A stretch of 64,000 nt of DNA from Paracholeplasma morum (GTDB lineage Bacteria; Bacillota_I; Bacilli_A; Acholeplasmatales; UBA5453), in contig NZ_JAFBBG010000002.1 in NCBI RefSeq assembly GCF_016907055.1, positions 115,510-179,509 of the forward strand, in the 5' to 3' direction. Positions 20,228 to 30,140 of this stretch are shown here, one piece after another (position 1 is the stretch's first letter; every line of letters starts with the position of its first letter). The position numbers and the translations under genes are program-made. The notes under the pieces were generated by a model. The model was not told where the DNA came from and made no database searches. It saw only the letters and a program-made list of their open reading frames with translations.

Positions 20228-21562
20228 TTAAATTATTGGTAAGTATTTTTCTAGTTCGTATGGGGTGATGCGCATCTTGTATTCATCCCACTCACGAGTT
20301 TTGGCTTCGATTAGTTTTTCAAATAGTTCTTCACCTAATGTCTCTCTCATTAAGTCAGACTTTTCAAAGAATTCGATGGCTTCTCTTAAGTTTTCAGGAA
20401 GATTCTTGATACCCATTCTTCTACGTTCTGAATCACTCATTCTAAATAAATTTTTCTTTAAAGGGTTTAAGGCTGTTAATTTCGCCTTAATGCCGTCTAA
20501 TCCTGAAGCCAACATCACAGACATTGCAAGGTATGGGTTTGCTGCTGGGTCAACCGAACGTACTTCAATTCTTTGACCTTTACCTCTTGCAGAAGGAATT
20601 CTAATCATCGTTGAACGGTTGGAATCGCTCCAAGCGATGTATACTGGCGCTTCATAACCTGGAACCAAACGTTTATAAGAGTTTACGATTGGGTTACATA
20701 CTAACCCAAAGCTTTGAGCATGTTTCATGATTCCGGCGATGAATTGTAATGCTGTTTCACTTAATCCGTTAGCTGAATTTGCATTGTAAAATACATTATT
20801 ACCTTTAGAATCGCTGATAGAAAGGTTCGAGTGCATACCAGAACCATTAATACCTTGAACTGGTTTAGGCATGAATGTCGCGTGATAGCCATGTCTTCTT
20901 GCGACATTCTTAACCAAAACTTTGAAGGTTTGAATGTTATCACAAGCTTCAAGGGCATTATCAAAATGGAAATTGATTTCATGTTGTCCGTATGCGACTT
21001 CATGATGAGATACTTCCATCTCAAATCCCATTCTTTGAAGTTCTAGTACAATATCGCGTCTGACGTCTTCAGACCCATCAATTGGGGATAAATCAAAATA
21101 CCCACCTAAGTCAGAAAACTCCATGGTTGGTCTTCCAGAAGCATCTAATTTAAATAAAAAGAACTCCGGTTCAACGCCAACATTGAACTTATCAAATCCA
21201 AGTTTCTTAAGTTCTAATAGGTTGCGTTTAAGGATAAATCTAGGATCACCTTCATAAGGCGTTCTATCTGATTTGTAGACATCACAAATGAGTCTAGCTA
21301 CTTTTCCAACAGGAGATTTTTCCCACTCTAACACTAACCATGTATTTAAATCAGGGTATAAATACATATCGGCTTCATCAATTCTAACAAAACCTTTTAT
21401 AGAAGAACCGTCAAACATGATGTCATTATCTAAAGCTCTATCTAAATTTCCTACAGGAATCTCAACATTTTTTACAGTACCCAGCATATCCGTGAACTGC
21501 AAACGAACGTATCTCACATCTGATTCTTTGGCTAATCTAAGTATGTCTTCTCTTGTGTACAT
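20228..21562 (-). CDS. glnA: Glutamine synthetase, type I
   Basis: 444 residues, the length of the Bacillus-type GSI-alpha subunit. It makes glutamine from glutamate and ammonia with ATP as a dodecamer. Seen: [38 protein letters not shown] and the NRSTMIRIP segment that ends near [14 protein letters not shown]. Presence of glutamine synthesis is notable because many mollicutes lack it. The product also feeds GlmS. Monocistronic with its own terminator; a TGT-N11-ACA palindrome just upstream could be a nitrogen-regulator site. Confidence 0.96.
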   Translation of the reverse strand: MYTREDILRLAKESDVRYVRLQFTDMLGTVKNVEIPVGNLDRALDNDIMFDGSSIKGFVRIDEADMYLYPDLNTWLVLEWEKSPVGKVARLICDVYKSDRTPYEGDPRFILKRNLLELKKLGFDKFNVGVEPEFFLFKLDASGRPTMEFSDLGGYFDLSPIDGSEDVRRDIVLELQRMGFEMEVSHHEVAYGQHEINFHFDNALEACDNIQTFKVLVKNVARRHGYHATFMPKPVQGINGSGMHSNLSISDSKGNNVFYNANSANGLSETALQFIAGIMKHAQSFGLVCNPIVNSYKRLVPGYEAPVYIAWSDSNRSTMIRIPSARGKGQRIEVRSVDPAANPYLAMSVMLASGLDGIKAKLTALNPLKKNLFRMSDSERRRMGIKNLPENLREAIEFFEKSDLMRETLGEELFEKLIEAKTREWDEYKMRITPYELEKYLPII

Positions 21563-21579
21563 TTTTGTGTCCTCACTTT

Positions 21580-21596
21580 TGTACTTTATTTTTACA
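21580..21596. promoter_or_regulatory. Possible GlnR/TnrA-like operator before glnA
   Basis: The 17-base site TGTACTTTATTTTTACA keeps the outer TGTNA…NACA dyad of GlnR/TnrA boxes, though the centre matches imperfectly. It lies 18-34 bases before the glnA start. A second imperfect dyad (TGCAACA…TGTTACA) lies about 15 bases further upstream. Confidence 0.3.
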
Positions 21597-21696
21597 CATT
21601 ATGAATGAATTTGCAACATTTTTGTTACACATTTTGAAATATTTATATCATTTTGTTCGTTTGTGTATTTTTTTGGCACGTTTTTTTGTTGATTAA

Positions 21697-21725
21697 GTAA
21701 AAAGGACCTTATAAAGATCCTCTTT
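21697..21725 (-). terminator. Terminator of the prs-pth-mfd operon
   Basis: AGGATCTT and AAGGTCCT pair (one wobble) around TAT-type bases, and TTTTTACTT follows on the - strand. It begins just after the mfd stop codon. Confidence 0.8.
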
Positions 21726-21728
21726 TTG

Positions 21729-24700
21729 TTATAAGTGTTTAGTTACTAAAGACAAGTATTCAATAAATCGATATAGATAATGTTTATTGTTTTGATCAAG
21801 TAACATCGATATATGTATACGGTCATGCAAATAACTTAGTTTAATGTTGGCATCGACTTCACTTGCATATAAGAATAGCGATTCACCATTAATGGTTTCT
21901 GTTGATTCAATGGATAAGACCAATGTAACTTCTGTGGTTGACTTAATGGTTTTTTCAACACCAAGTTTGGCACATAGTTTCTTAAACACTTTTTCATACA
22001 TATAGATGATCAATTCATCATCGACTTTTCCAAAGCGGTCTTCAAGTTCGATTTGGAGATTTTTAACATCGTTTAAAGTGTTTAACCCAGAGATTCGTTT
22101 ATGGATTGCGACTCTGACTTCATCGTTATCAATATAGTCACTTGAGATGTGTCTATTAGATAGTACCAAGTCTTTCTCTTCTTTTGGTTCTGGTTTCTTG
22201 ATACCTTGTTGTTCATCCATCGTTTCTTCAAGTAGTCTTAGATACATTTCTATCCCAACCGTATCAATGAACCCACTTTGCTCACCACCTAGAATATCTC
22301 CTGCACCTCTAATGGATAAATCTCTCATCGCAATCTTAAATCCTGACCCTAACTCTGTGAAGTCTTGAATGGTCTTCAAACGTTTCATCGCATCTTCAGT
22401 CATGACTTTATGTCTCGCGTACATTAGATATGCATAGGCAATCTTATCGCTTCTTCCGACACGTCCTCTAATTTGATAGAGTTGAGATAACCCTAAGGTA
22501 TCTGCATCGTGAATGAGTAATGTATTGGTGTTTGGAATATCAATGCCCGTTTCAATGATGGTCGTTGAGACTAACACATCAAATTTCCTATCTATGAAAT
22601 CTGTGATGACATCTTCAATTTTATCTTTTGACATCTTACCGTGTACGAAGGTAATCTTCGAATCCGGTATTAAATACTCTAATTTCTTAACCACTAATTC
22701 GATATCTGAGACTTTATTATATAAGTAGAAGACTTGTCCTGCTCTTGATAGTTCTCTTTCAATGGCTTCTTTTATGATCGCATCTTGACGTTCCACCACA
22801 TAGGTTTGAATTGGATATCTATTAAGGGGTGGGGTCTCAATCATCGATAAGTCTTTAATCCCCATGAGTGCCATTTGAAGGGTTCTTGGAATAGGAGTCG
22901 CCGATAAAGACAGACAGTCAATATTCACTTTCATTTCTTTAATTCGTTCTTTATGTTCAACACCAAAGCGTTGTTCTTCATCAATAATTAATAAGCCTAG
23001 GTCTTTAAATTTAATGTCTTTAGACAATAACCTGTGAGTCCCGATAACGACATCCACAAGCCCTTTCCTAAGTCTTTCTAATATGTCTGTTTGTTCGCGC
23101 TGTGAAACAAATCTACTTAATAGTTCCACTGTAACCCCAAAGGATTCAAATCGTTTTTTGAAGGCATAGAAGTGTTGTCTCGCTAGAACGGTTGTAGGGA
23201 CTAAGTAAGCAACTTGTTTATCTGATACCACTGCTTTAAATGCAGCTCTCATCGCTACTTCTGTTTTACCATATCCAACATCTCCGATTAGGAGTCTGTC
23301 CATTGGTTTTTTCGATTCCATATCTCTTTTAACTGCTTCAATAGATTTAAGTTGATCAATGGTTTCATCAAACTCGAAGTTAGCTTCGAATGCCTTTTGC
23401 ATGTCGTTATCTTGGATGAACTCATACCCTACTGCATGTTCACGTTCTTTGTATAAGGCAATCAGTTTATCTGAAATGTCTTTTAACTTACTCTTAACTT
23501 TCTTCTTTGTGTTATTCCATTGATTCGTTCCTAGCTTAGTTAGTTTAGGTTCATGTCCATCTTTGGATGAATACCTTAATACCTTATCGATTTGATCTAC
23601 TGGAATGTATAAATAGTCTGTTCCTTCATAGGCGATGTGTAAATAATCCTTAATCACACCGGACAATTCCATTTCTTTAATGCCTAAATACTGTCCAATA
23701 CCATAATCGTAATGAACGACATAGTCTTTTGTTTTTAGTTCTTCAATGGAAGAAATCTTTACCGCTTCAGACATTACGCTCTTATATCTAATCTTGCGCT
23801 TATTGTTTTTATAATCGAATATGTCTGATTCAGATAACACCACTAAACCATGTTTGACTAAATCAAATGGTAAGAGCTGTTCTGGATATAAAATGTTAAC
23901 GATATCTTTTTTAATCTCATCTGGATTGACGACATAAGATATATTCTTATTTTCTAGTAACTCTTTAAGTTTTTCATATCTTGATGGTTGTGATAACCCA
24001 ATCATGTAAGTATAAGGTTCTTTTAGAACTCTATCAATGAAAGCTTCATAGTTACCTTGATAAGTGATTGCGTCTCTTGCGTGAATGCTAACGTCATTGA
24101 CGATACCCACTCTTGTAAATCCACTGATTTCTATGTGTGGATAGTTATATAAATCCTCTAATGAAAAATAAAATGGTATGTCTAAGAAATTTCTACCTTT
24201 ATAAGTTTTAACGTATTCTTCTAAGTCTAGTAACATTCTATCTTGGTTCTTAGCCATCTTGTATTTATCGATAAAATATATTTTCTTATGTTCGGTAAAA
24301 TCAAAGATGGTATGATTAGAATCTTTGAAAAAAGGCATATAGAAAGATAACCCATCTAAGTTTTGTCGTTGGTAAAGTTGATCTAAGTCTGTGTTTAGTT
24401 TTTTGGATTCAAGCTCTGATAATACTTTTTTGGAAAAGAATGTTTCAATCTCATCAATTACGAGTTCTTTCTCTTCATCTGAGAAAAACAGTTCATTCAT
24501 TGGAAGTATCTTAATTGAAGATACTTCTCCGAAGGTTATTTGAGTATCAGGTTTAAACAGTTTGATTTTTTCGACTTCATCAAATCCTGTGTAGATACGA
24601 TAAGGAGATTCACTGCCTATTGGAAATATGTCGATGATATCTCCCTTGACGCTAAACTCACCGGTTTTAATGACGGTATACTCACGCTTATAACCATGAT

Positions 24701-25163
24701 TAACCAAATAGTCGATAAACTCTTTTTGATCCAGGTAATCTGCTTGTTTGATTTCTTTGGTTGAAAGAATCCATTTATTGGTGGAATGGTTCTTCCTTAT
24801 CGCACCGGTTTGATGGGTGACTACAATCTTTTTCTTACCCTCAAGTAAAGAACCAATGGCGTAGATTCTTTCAATCTTAAACTCTATTGAGGTTAATGCC
24901 AAAAGTGAGGTTAAGATTTCATCAGAAGGATAAAATAACACATCATTATCTTCTAGTAATAAGGATAACCCATCATAATAGAGTTGTGCGAGATATAGAT
25001 TAGGTAAGACGACATAAATTGTGTCATTGCTCGCCAAAAAATCACTCGCTATGAGTGTCATATTATAAGCATCATTGGTTTGATTTAATACCAAATCATG
25101 CTTTTCACTTAGAATCTTTTCATGTGGGTATAAACCTTTAAAATACTTCAAGAATGGTTTCAT
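21729..25163 (-). CDS. mfd: Transcription-repair coupling factor
   Basis: 1144 residues. The N-terminal UvrB-like region is followed by the CarD-like polymerase-interacting domain (YVVHYDYGIGQYLGIKE, near 490), then the RecG-type translocase with Walker A GDVGYGKTEVA, DEEQRFG and the motif III region SATPIPRT, and a C-terminal TRCF domain. It removes RNA polymerase stalled at lesions and recruits UvrA. GGAGGT precedes the ATG. It follows pth after 31 bases that hold a GC-rich hairpin. Confidence 0.97.
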   Translation of the reverse strand: MKPFLKYFKGLYPHEKILSEKHDLVLNQTNDAYNMTLIASDFLASNDTIYVVLPNLYLAQLYYDGLSLLLEDNDVLFYPSDEILTSLLALTSIEFKIERIYAIGSLLEGKKKIVVTHQTGAIRKNHSTNKWILSTKEIKQADYLDQKEFIDYLVNHGYKREYTVIKTGEFSVKGDIIDIFPIGSESPYRIYTGFDEVEKIKLFKPDTQITFGEVSSIKILPMNELFFSDEEKELVIDEIETFFSKKVLSELESKKLNTDLDQLYQRQNLDGLSFYMPFFKDSNHTIFDFTEHKKIYFIDKYKMAKNQDRMLLDLEEYVKTYKGRNFLDIPFYFSLEDLYNYPHIEISGFTRVGIVNDVSIHARDAITYQGNYEAFIDRVLKEPYTYMIGLSQPSRYEKLKELLENKNISYVVNPDEIKKDIVNILYPEQLLPFDLVKHGLVVLSESDIFDYKNNKRKIRYKSVMSEAVKISSIEELKTKDYVVHYDYGIGQYLGIKEMELSGVIKDYLHIAYEGTDYLYIPVDQIDKVLRYSSKDGHEPKLTKLGTNQWNNTKKKVKSKLKDISDKLIALYKEREHAVGYEFIQDNDMQKAFEANFEFDETIDQLKSIEAVKRDMESKKPMDRLLIGDVGYGKTEVAMRAAFKAVVSDKQVAYLVPTTVLARQHFYAFKKRFESFGVTVELLSRFVSQREQTDILERLRKGLVDVVIGTHRLLSKDIKFKDLGLLIIDEEQRFGVEHKERIKEMKVNIDCLSLSATPIPRTLQMALMGIKDLSMIETPPLNRYPIQTYVVERQDAIIKEAIERELSRAGQVFYLYNKVSDIELVVKKLEYLIPDSKITFVHGKMSKDKIEDVITDFIDRKFDVLVSTTIIETGIDIPNTNTLLIHDADTLGLSQLYQIRGRVGRSDKIAYAYLMYARHKVMTEDAMKRLKTIQDFTELGSGFKIAMRDLSIRGAGDILGGEQSGFIDTVGIEMYLRLLEETMDEQQGIKKPEPKEEKDLVLSNRHISSDYIDNDEVRVAIHKRISGLNTLNDVKNLQIELEDRFGKVDDELIIYMYEKVFKKLCAKLGVEKTIKSTTEVTLVLSIESTETINGESLFLYASEVDANIKLSYLHDRIHISMLLDQNNKHYLYRFIEYLSLVTKHL

Positions 25164-25185
25164 TTTTACCTCCGGACGACGAAAA

Positions 25186-25209
25186 CCGGACGTCTTAGGA
25201 AGACGCCGG
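25186..25209 (-). terminator. GC-rich hairpin overlapping the pth stop, possible attenuator of mfd
   Basis: CCGG-A-CGTCTT and AAGACG-CCGG make a 10-bp stem with one bulged base and a three-base loop. TTTTC follows on the - strand. The GC content is far above the surroundings. A second copy of CGTCCGG follows directly before the mfd ribosome site. It may reduce mfd expression relative to prs-pth. Confidence 0.55.
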
Positions 25210-25767
25210 GGTGTTATATTTGGTCATAATGTCCACAAATGGGACTTGTTTAATAAAATCAATTAATGCATCTTTAGCATATTGATAGCTAATAGACATT
25301 TCGGTTTGTTCATCTTTAGAAAATTTACCTAAAACGTGATTTCTTAATGCTTTATCTGAACTGGAAATCCCAATACGAATGCGTTTAAATTCTTGTGTAT
25401 TAAAGTGTTTGATTAGATCTTTAATGCCGTTATGTCCACCTGAAGACCCTTGCATACGCAAACGGAGTTTTCCTAAATCTAGAGCAATATCATCGTATAC
25501 TACGATAATATCATCTAGCTCAACTTTATAGAACTGTTTCACAAGAATCGCAGATTCTCCTGATAAGTTCATAAACGTAGATGGCTTCAACAATATGACT
25601 TTTTCAGATCCGTAGTTAGTCATTGCTACTTCACCTTTAAAAGATTTTTCTAATTTAAAACTTACATTTAATGCATCTGCTAGAACATCAAGTACTTCAA
25701 ACCCAACGTTATGTCTGGTTTTCGCGTACTCTTTTCCTGGATTTCCAAGGCCTATAATCAGTCTCAA
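25195..25767 (-). CDS. pth: Peptidyl-tRNA hydrolase
   Basis: 190 residues. The family opening LIIGLGNPGKEY, the catalytic His in TRHNVGFEVLD, FMNLSGE, and DDIALDLG-GxLRL…GSSGGHNGIK are present. It frees peptides from prematurely dropped tRNA. The start codon is TTG: the Leu/Met position of the conserved N-terminus falls on TTG at 25765-25767, which overlaps the prs stop as TTGA. No clear ribosome site is present, so translation probably depends on termination at prs. Confidence 0.95.
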   Translation of the reverse strand: MRLIIGLGNPGKEYAKTRHNVGFEVLDVLADALNVSFKLEKSFKGEVAMTNYGSEKVILLKPSTFMNLSGESAILVKQFYKVELDDIIVVYDDIALDLGKLRLRMQGSSGGHNGIKDLIKHFNTQEFKRIRIGISSSDKALRNHVLGKFSKDEQTEMSISYQYAKDALIDFIKQVPFVDIMTKYNTPASS

Positions 25768-26738
25768 CTTTTTTTAGTGTCGTAAATGTTTTCAAAGATT
25801 TGGCTAATTGGTTCGTCATCTATAATATGTAAGACTGCCTTACCAAGTAATTGGCCAATCGATAATTGAACAATTTTAGGATATTTTTCTAAGTCATCTA
25901 CCACAACCGAATTGGTAACAACTACTTCTTTAATAGGGGAATTGGATATACGTTCAATCGCGTTACTTGAAAATAAAGCATGAGTGGCCGCTGCATAGAC
26001 AGCTATAGCGCCTTTCTTAAGAAGCGCTTCTGAACCAGCTATTAATGTGCCCCCTGTATCAATGATGTCATCTACCATAATACAAGTTCTACCTTCAACA
26101 TCCCCGATGATATTCATGACTTCAGCTTTATTGGCTTCTGGTCTTCTCTTATCGATGATAGCAATTGGTGCGTTGAAGAATTTCGCAAAGCTTCTGGCAC
26201 GAGTCACACCACCATGGTCTGGAGATACGATTGTAACATTCTCTAAGTTAAGATTTAAAAAATGGGTCGAAATAAGCGGCATGCCAGGGAAGTTATCGAT
26301 TGGAATATCGAAGAACCCTTGAATCTGTGCTGCATGCAAGTCAATACAAATCACTCGGTCAACACCGGATACTTGTAATAAGTCTGCAACTAGTTTTGCT
26401 GTAATTGGTTGTCTAGATTTAGCTTTTCTATCTTGTCTAGAATACCCATAATAAGGCATGATAATTGTAACACTCGCAGCACTTGCGCGTTTTAATGCAT
26501 CTGTGAAAATTAGAATTTCCATGAGATGCTCATTAACTGGTTTACTAGTTGGTTGGATCACAAAACAATGATGTCCTCTAACAGACTCTGTAATGTTAAT
26601 TCCAATTTCACCATCTGCAAATCTCATGATGTCGCAAGGTGACAGAGGAATCCCTGAAGATTCACTAATTTCCCTTGCGAGTTGTGGATTTGAAGACAAT
26701 CCAAATAGTTTTACTTTCTTTCCATCAATCACTGACAT
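25764..26738 (-). CDS. prs: Ribose-phosphate pyrophosphokinase
   Basis: 324 residues. DGEIGINI, the HAAQIQGFFDIP segment with its catalytic-site histidine, and the PRPP loop MVDDIIDTGGTL are visible. It makes PRPP from ribose-5-phosphate and ATP, needed for purine salvage and synthesis, fitting with purA nearby. It opens an operon with pth and mfd; GGGGGT precedes the ATG. The 36-base gap to ispE includes a TATAAT box. Confidence 0.96.
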   Translation of the reverse strand: MSVIDGKKVKLFGLSSNPQLAREISESSGIPLSPCDIMRFADGEIGINITESVRGHHCFVIQPTSKPVNEHLMEILIFTDALKRASAASVTIIMPYYGYSRQDRKAKSRQPITAKLVADLLQVSGVDRVICIDLHAAQIQGFFDIPIDNFPGMPLISTHFLNLNLENVTIVSPDHGGVTRARSFAKFFNAPIAIIDKRRPEANKAEVMNIIGDVEGRTCIMVDDIIDTGGTLIAGSEALLKKGAIAVYAAATHALFSSNAIERISNSPIKEVVVTNSVVVDDLEKYPKIVQLSIGQLLGKAVLHIIDDEPISQIFENIYDTKKS

Positions 26739-26774
26739 AATACTTACCCCCTCATAATTTAATTATAACAATAA

Positions 26775-27569
26775 TTAGTGTTGTTTTGTATGTATCAAAG
26801 TAACATTTTGATACATCTTTATCCGATTCACTAAAACCTCATCTGGATTAACGACAAATAATGTAGATCCGCTTCCAGACATATATACATCAAACCCGTC
26901 AGATCTAAGTGAATGATATAAATCACTCAACGATTTACTCACTTCGAGAGCTGGTTCTAATAAGTCATTATAAAGACTGAGTTTACCAGATAAAACATCT
27001 GTAACACTTCGGTCAAAATCATTTTTATTCGAACTTTTAAAAGCCTTGAAGATGTCTTTTGTAAGTAGTGATATATTCGGTAGAATTAACAGAATTGATT
27101 CGAGTTTATGAGTCATATCAATAAACTTTATCTTGTCTCCTCTACCCTCAACAATGGCAGGTCTGTTGTTAAGTGTAAATAATGTGTCAGACCCTAATTG
27201 ATTTGCAATATCTCCCATAACTTCATCAGTTAAATCTAGATTCAAAAGGCGATTAACACCTCTAATGGTTGCGGATATGTCTGCACTTCCACCACCTAAA
27301 CCTGAGCCAATAGGAATTACTTTATTTAGCTTTACTAAGACATTTTCCTTAAAACCTATTTGACTTCTCATATAAGAAATAGTCTTTAAGATAGCATTGT
27401 TTTCTATTTCAACATTCGAGATAACTTGATCTTCTTCTGAGATAAAAAACTCTAATGTATCATAAAATTCAATTGGAATCATCAAGCTTCTTAACTCATG
27501 ATAACCATCTGTTCTTTTACCTTTAATCTCTAAAATAAGATTGATTTTTGCGTACGCCAGTTCTTTCAT
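26775..27569 (-). CDS. ispE: 4-diphosphocytidyl-2-C-methyl-D-erythritol kinase
   Basis: 264 residues from the start at 27569. The opening AYAKINLILEI and the GHMP ATP loop PIGSGLGGGSADISA (about 95-109) identify IspE, the fourth enzyme of the MEP isoprenoid route. The start is placed one base after the rsmA stop (TAATATG); a longer frame to 27605 would run inside rsmA and lacks family similarity. Isoprenoid synthesis in a mollicute fits carotenoid or polyprenol making, known from Acholeplasma. Last gene of the HD-rnmV-rsmA-ispE operon. Confidence 0.92.
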   Translation of the reverse strand: MKELAYAKINLILEIKGKRTDGYHELRSLMIPIEFYDTLEFFISEEDQVISNVEIENNAILKTISYMRSQIGFKENVLVKLNKVIPIGSGLGGGSADISATIRGVNRLLNLDLTDEVMGDIANQLGSDTLFTLNNRPAIVEGRGDKIKFIDMTHKLESILLILPNISLLTKDIFKAFKSSNKNDFDRSVTDVLSGKLSLYNDLLEPALEVSKSLSDLYHSLRSDGFDVYMSGSGSTLFVVNPDEVLVNRIKMYQNVTLIHTKQH

Positions 27570-27570
27570 A

Positions 27571-28371
27571 TTACCACCCATTGGATAGTGCAATGAAGTC
27601 TTCAATCGTCATTGCCTCAGCTCTTGTAAAATAGTCATATTTTGGATCTATGGATTGAAGCTTGGTTAGTAATTCATCTTTTGATAAATTAAAAGCACTT
27701 TCGAAATTATTGAGTAATGTCTTACGTTTTTGAGTGAATGCTGCTTTAACCAACTGTTTGAAAAACACTTGGTTAGTAATCACATTTTGATAGCGTAAGG
27801 ACTTTGTAAGTTTGATTACTGTACTGTCTACATTGGGTGCAGGATAGAAAGCTGTTCGTTTGACTTGAGTGACTTTTGTGACTTCACATAACGACTGAAT
27901 CAAAACAGTCACTGCACCATAGTCTTTACTGTTAGGAAGACTGGCAAGACGATCTGCAACTTCTTTTTGAATAAGAAGGGTCATATCTGTAACACGTGGA
28001 CAATCTAGTAACATAAAGATAATGGGTGAAGTGATGTAATAGGGAATATTCGCAATCACTTTCACATTATCTTTGATGTGTTCTTCAATAAATGTATTTA
28101 AATCCGTTTCGAGAATATCTTGGTAGATAACCTCTAAGTTAGAATTCTCAGCGATGATCGGATTAAGATAACTTGTTAATGAAGTATCTATTTCAAAGGC
28201 ATATACCTGTTTCGCATGCTTGACTAAATGCTTAGTGAGCGCGCCTCTTCCAGGACCAATTTCGATAACGATGTCATTTTTAGTAACACCACTACCGGAT
28301 ATAATTTTGTTTAATGTGGATTCACTTTTTAGAAAGTTCTGTCCGAACTTCTTCTTAGGTTTCGAGTTCAT
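27571..28371 (-). CDS. rsmA: 16S rRNA dimethyladenosine transferase (KsgA)
   Basis: 266 residues beginning MNSKPKKKFGQNFL at 28371. The KKFGQNFL motif, SAM loop IEIGPGRGALT, and NIPYYITSPI (catalytic NIPY) are typical. It dimethylates two adenines near the 3' end of 16S rRNA; loss gives kasugamycin resistance. The start is fixed by GGAGG six bases before it, placed inside the end of rnmV, with which it overlaps by 17 bases in another frame. Confidence 0.96.
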   Translation of the reverse strand: MNSKPKKKFGQNFLKSESTLNKIISGSGVTKNDIVIEIGPGRGALTKHLVKHAKQVYAFEIDTSLTSYLNPIIAENSNLEVIYQDILETDLNTFIEEHIKDNVKVIANIPYYITSPIIFMLLDCPRVTDMTLLIQKEVADRLASLPNSKDYGAVTVLIQSLCEVTKVTQVKRTAFYPAPNVDSTVIKLTKSLRYQNVITNQVFFKQLVKAAFTQKRKTLLNNFESAFNLSKDELLTKLQSIDPKYDYFTRAEAMTIEDFIALSNGW

Positions 28372-28891
28372 GTAAAGCCTCCAATATATCTTTTTGGACG
28401 TATCCAAAAAGAATTAACCTACTTACTAAATTCTTTCCATTCACATATCCAATGTTTAAATACTCGCACAACGCAAGTCTTCTTTTTTTTGAATCAGGCT
28501 CACCTAGTAAACCCAAGTCATATAAAAATTCAAAGGTAATGTCCGATAAGTTTGTAGGGGTCTTAATATCTGATAGAGCTTCTTTGAGAAGTTCTCTATT
28601 CACATGTTCGATACCTACCTTCTTACCATTCTTAGAAGTTGATTCTTCTTTCTTAATAAAAATATGTTTTACTGAAGGAATATGTCTGGTAATAATCCTT
28701 CTTAGTCGTTCACCTGCATTGTCCGCATCTACCATTAGAATCAATTCGTTGTCTTCTTCTAAACGTTTAAGCTCTTCAATAAATGTCATCGAAATGGCTG
28801 CCCCATTGGTTATTAATATCATCAGATTAGGGTCGATTTCTTTTAATCTATTATAGTCATGTCTTCCTTCAACGATATACACTTTATTCAT
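28355..28891 (-). CDS. rnmV: Ribonuclease M5
   Basis: 178 residues with an N-terminal TOPRIM domain: VEGRHDYNRL with the glutamate, and LMVDADNAGERLRR holding the DxD metal pair. It matures the 5S rRNA ends. Order rnmV-rsmA is the common Firmicutes arrangement. Its ATG overlaps the end of the upstream HD gene by eight bases. Confidence 0.93.
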   Translation of the reverse strand: MNKVYIVEGRHDYNRLKEIDPNLMILITNGAAISMTFIEELKRLEEDNELILMVDADNAGERLRRIITRHIPSVKHIFIKKEESTSKNGKKVGIEHVNRELLKEALSDIKTPTNLSDITFEFLYDLGLLGEPDSKKRRLALCEYLNIGYVNGKNLVSRLILFGYVQKDILEALHELET

Positions 28892-30098
28892 GGGAACCTC
28901 GATAGTAGAGTTTACGATCTGTTTTGATTCCTGAAGTTGATAGACCTTTGATGATTGGTGAGACTTGGTCTAATGACACAATGGATCCATCCGATTTTAA
29001 TATATGAATGCTTGATGCTAATATATCAAACTCTTCAATTAAGTATGTGCGTTGTGTAACTTGGTCAATCTTATAATGATATTCTGATAGTTTTTTTTCA
29101 TACACTAAACGACTCATTTTCTCTTCTTCGTTGGTATTTACTTCGATATAATCAAATAGTTCTCGTTTTAAAAACGATAAACATAGATCTCTTAAAATAT
29201 CATCTTTACTGTGAGAAAACCTTTTTATTAAGCCATTTACATAATAATCGTCGAGCTCAAAATATGCATCTTCTTCAAACCCGTTTTCGATAATAGTCTT
29301 TAGATAACTTGCATAATCGTCATCGAGTTTAGAATCCTTATAAAGGTCAAGAATCCGTTTGTATATTTTCTCTAAAATAATTTCATAAGATCTTGCTACT
29401 GGATGATAATAGACTTGCCAGTACATGTGATATCGACTCATTAAGTAGTTTTCTATCGCATGGATGGCGCCTTCTTTAAAGACGACTTTTTCATCTTTAA
29501 TGGTAAGCATTCTAAAGATTCTGTCTTTATCTAATCTGCCGTAGGTTGCTCCTGTATGAAACGCATCTCGTTCTAGATAGTCCATTCTATCAATGTCTAG
29601 TTGAGATGAGATAAGTTGTTCAACTATTTTGAACTTATTCATTTTAAGAATGACACTTGATATATCTTTAGCTAGACTCTTATGGTGTTTAGAAAGAACT
29701 TGGTTAATCTCCGTGTTACCTTCGATGATTTTGGTTGTAGATATTTCATGACCTAACATAAACACATGTTCAAACGCATGAGAGTAAGGGCCATGTCCAA
29801 CATCATGAAGTAACGCACTACACATAAATAAGATTTGTTCATATTCAGATAGCGTCTTTTTTAATATTTCAATATCAGATAGTGCTTTATAAGCCAAAGC
29901 ATATACGCCAAGACTGTGAGAAAACCTCGAGTGTTCAGCACCATGAAAAACCATCGATACGCCAGATAATTGACGGATTCTTCTGAGTCTTTGAAACTCT
30001 TTGGTGTCAATAAGGTCTGCGATTACCTGATGTTTAACTTGGATGTATCCATAAAGGGGATCTCTAAAAACTTTGGTATTTTCTAACGTTTTGAACAT
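28884..30098 (-). CDS. HD-domain phosphohydrolase (SAMHD1/YwfO-like)
   Basis: 404 residues from the start at 30098 (MFKTLENTKVFRDPLYGYI). The pattern H…HD…D is visible: H in GAEHSRFSHSLG, HD in ALLHDVGHGPYSHAFEH, and later D in LDIDRMDYLERD. This set marks the dGTPase/SAMHD1-like group (Bacillus YwfO), which hydrolyses nucleotides, often dNTPs. The start is supported by TTGGAGG; an upstream extension to 30212 would overlap pduL and its terminator. First gene of the operon with rnmV, rsmA and ispE. Confidence 0.88.
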   Translation of the reverse strand: MFKTLENTKVFRDPLYGYIQVKHQVIADLIDTKEFQRLRRIRQLSGVSMVFHGAEHSRFSHSLGVYALAYKALSDIEILKKTLSEYEQILFMCSALLHDVGHGPYSHAFEHVFMLGHEISTTKIIEGNTEINQVLSKHHKSLAKDISSVILKMNKFKIVEQLISSQLDIDRMDYLERDAFHTGATYGRLDKDRIFRMLTIKDEKVVFKEGAIHAIENYLMSRYHMYWQVYYHPVARSYEIILEKIYKRILDLYKDSKLDDDYASYLKTIIENGFEEDAYFELDDYYVNGLIKRFSHSKDDILRDLCLSFLKRELFDYIEVNTNEEEKMSRLVYEKKLSEYHYKIDQVTQRTYLIEEFDILASSIHILKSDGSIVSLDQVSPIIKGLSTSGIKTDRKLYYRGSHE

Positions 30099-30113
30099 AT
30101 ATAGCCTCCAACT

Positions 30114-30140
30114 TAAAAAAAAGCCTATGTGAGTAGGCTT
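30114..30140 (-). terminator. Terminator of pduL
   Basis: AAGCCTA (30121-30127) pairs with TAGGCTT (30134-30140), followed on the - strand by eight T. It overlaps the pduL stop region. Confidence 0.85.

Noticed and set aside
20761..21024. An 87-codon frame inside glnA
   Set aside because: It is an out-of-frame shadow of the conserved glutamine synthetase sequence.
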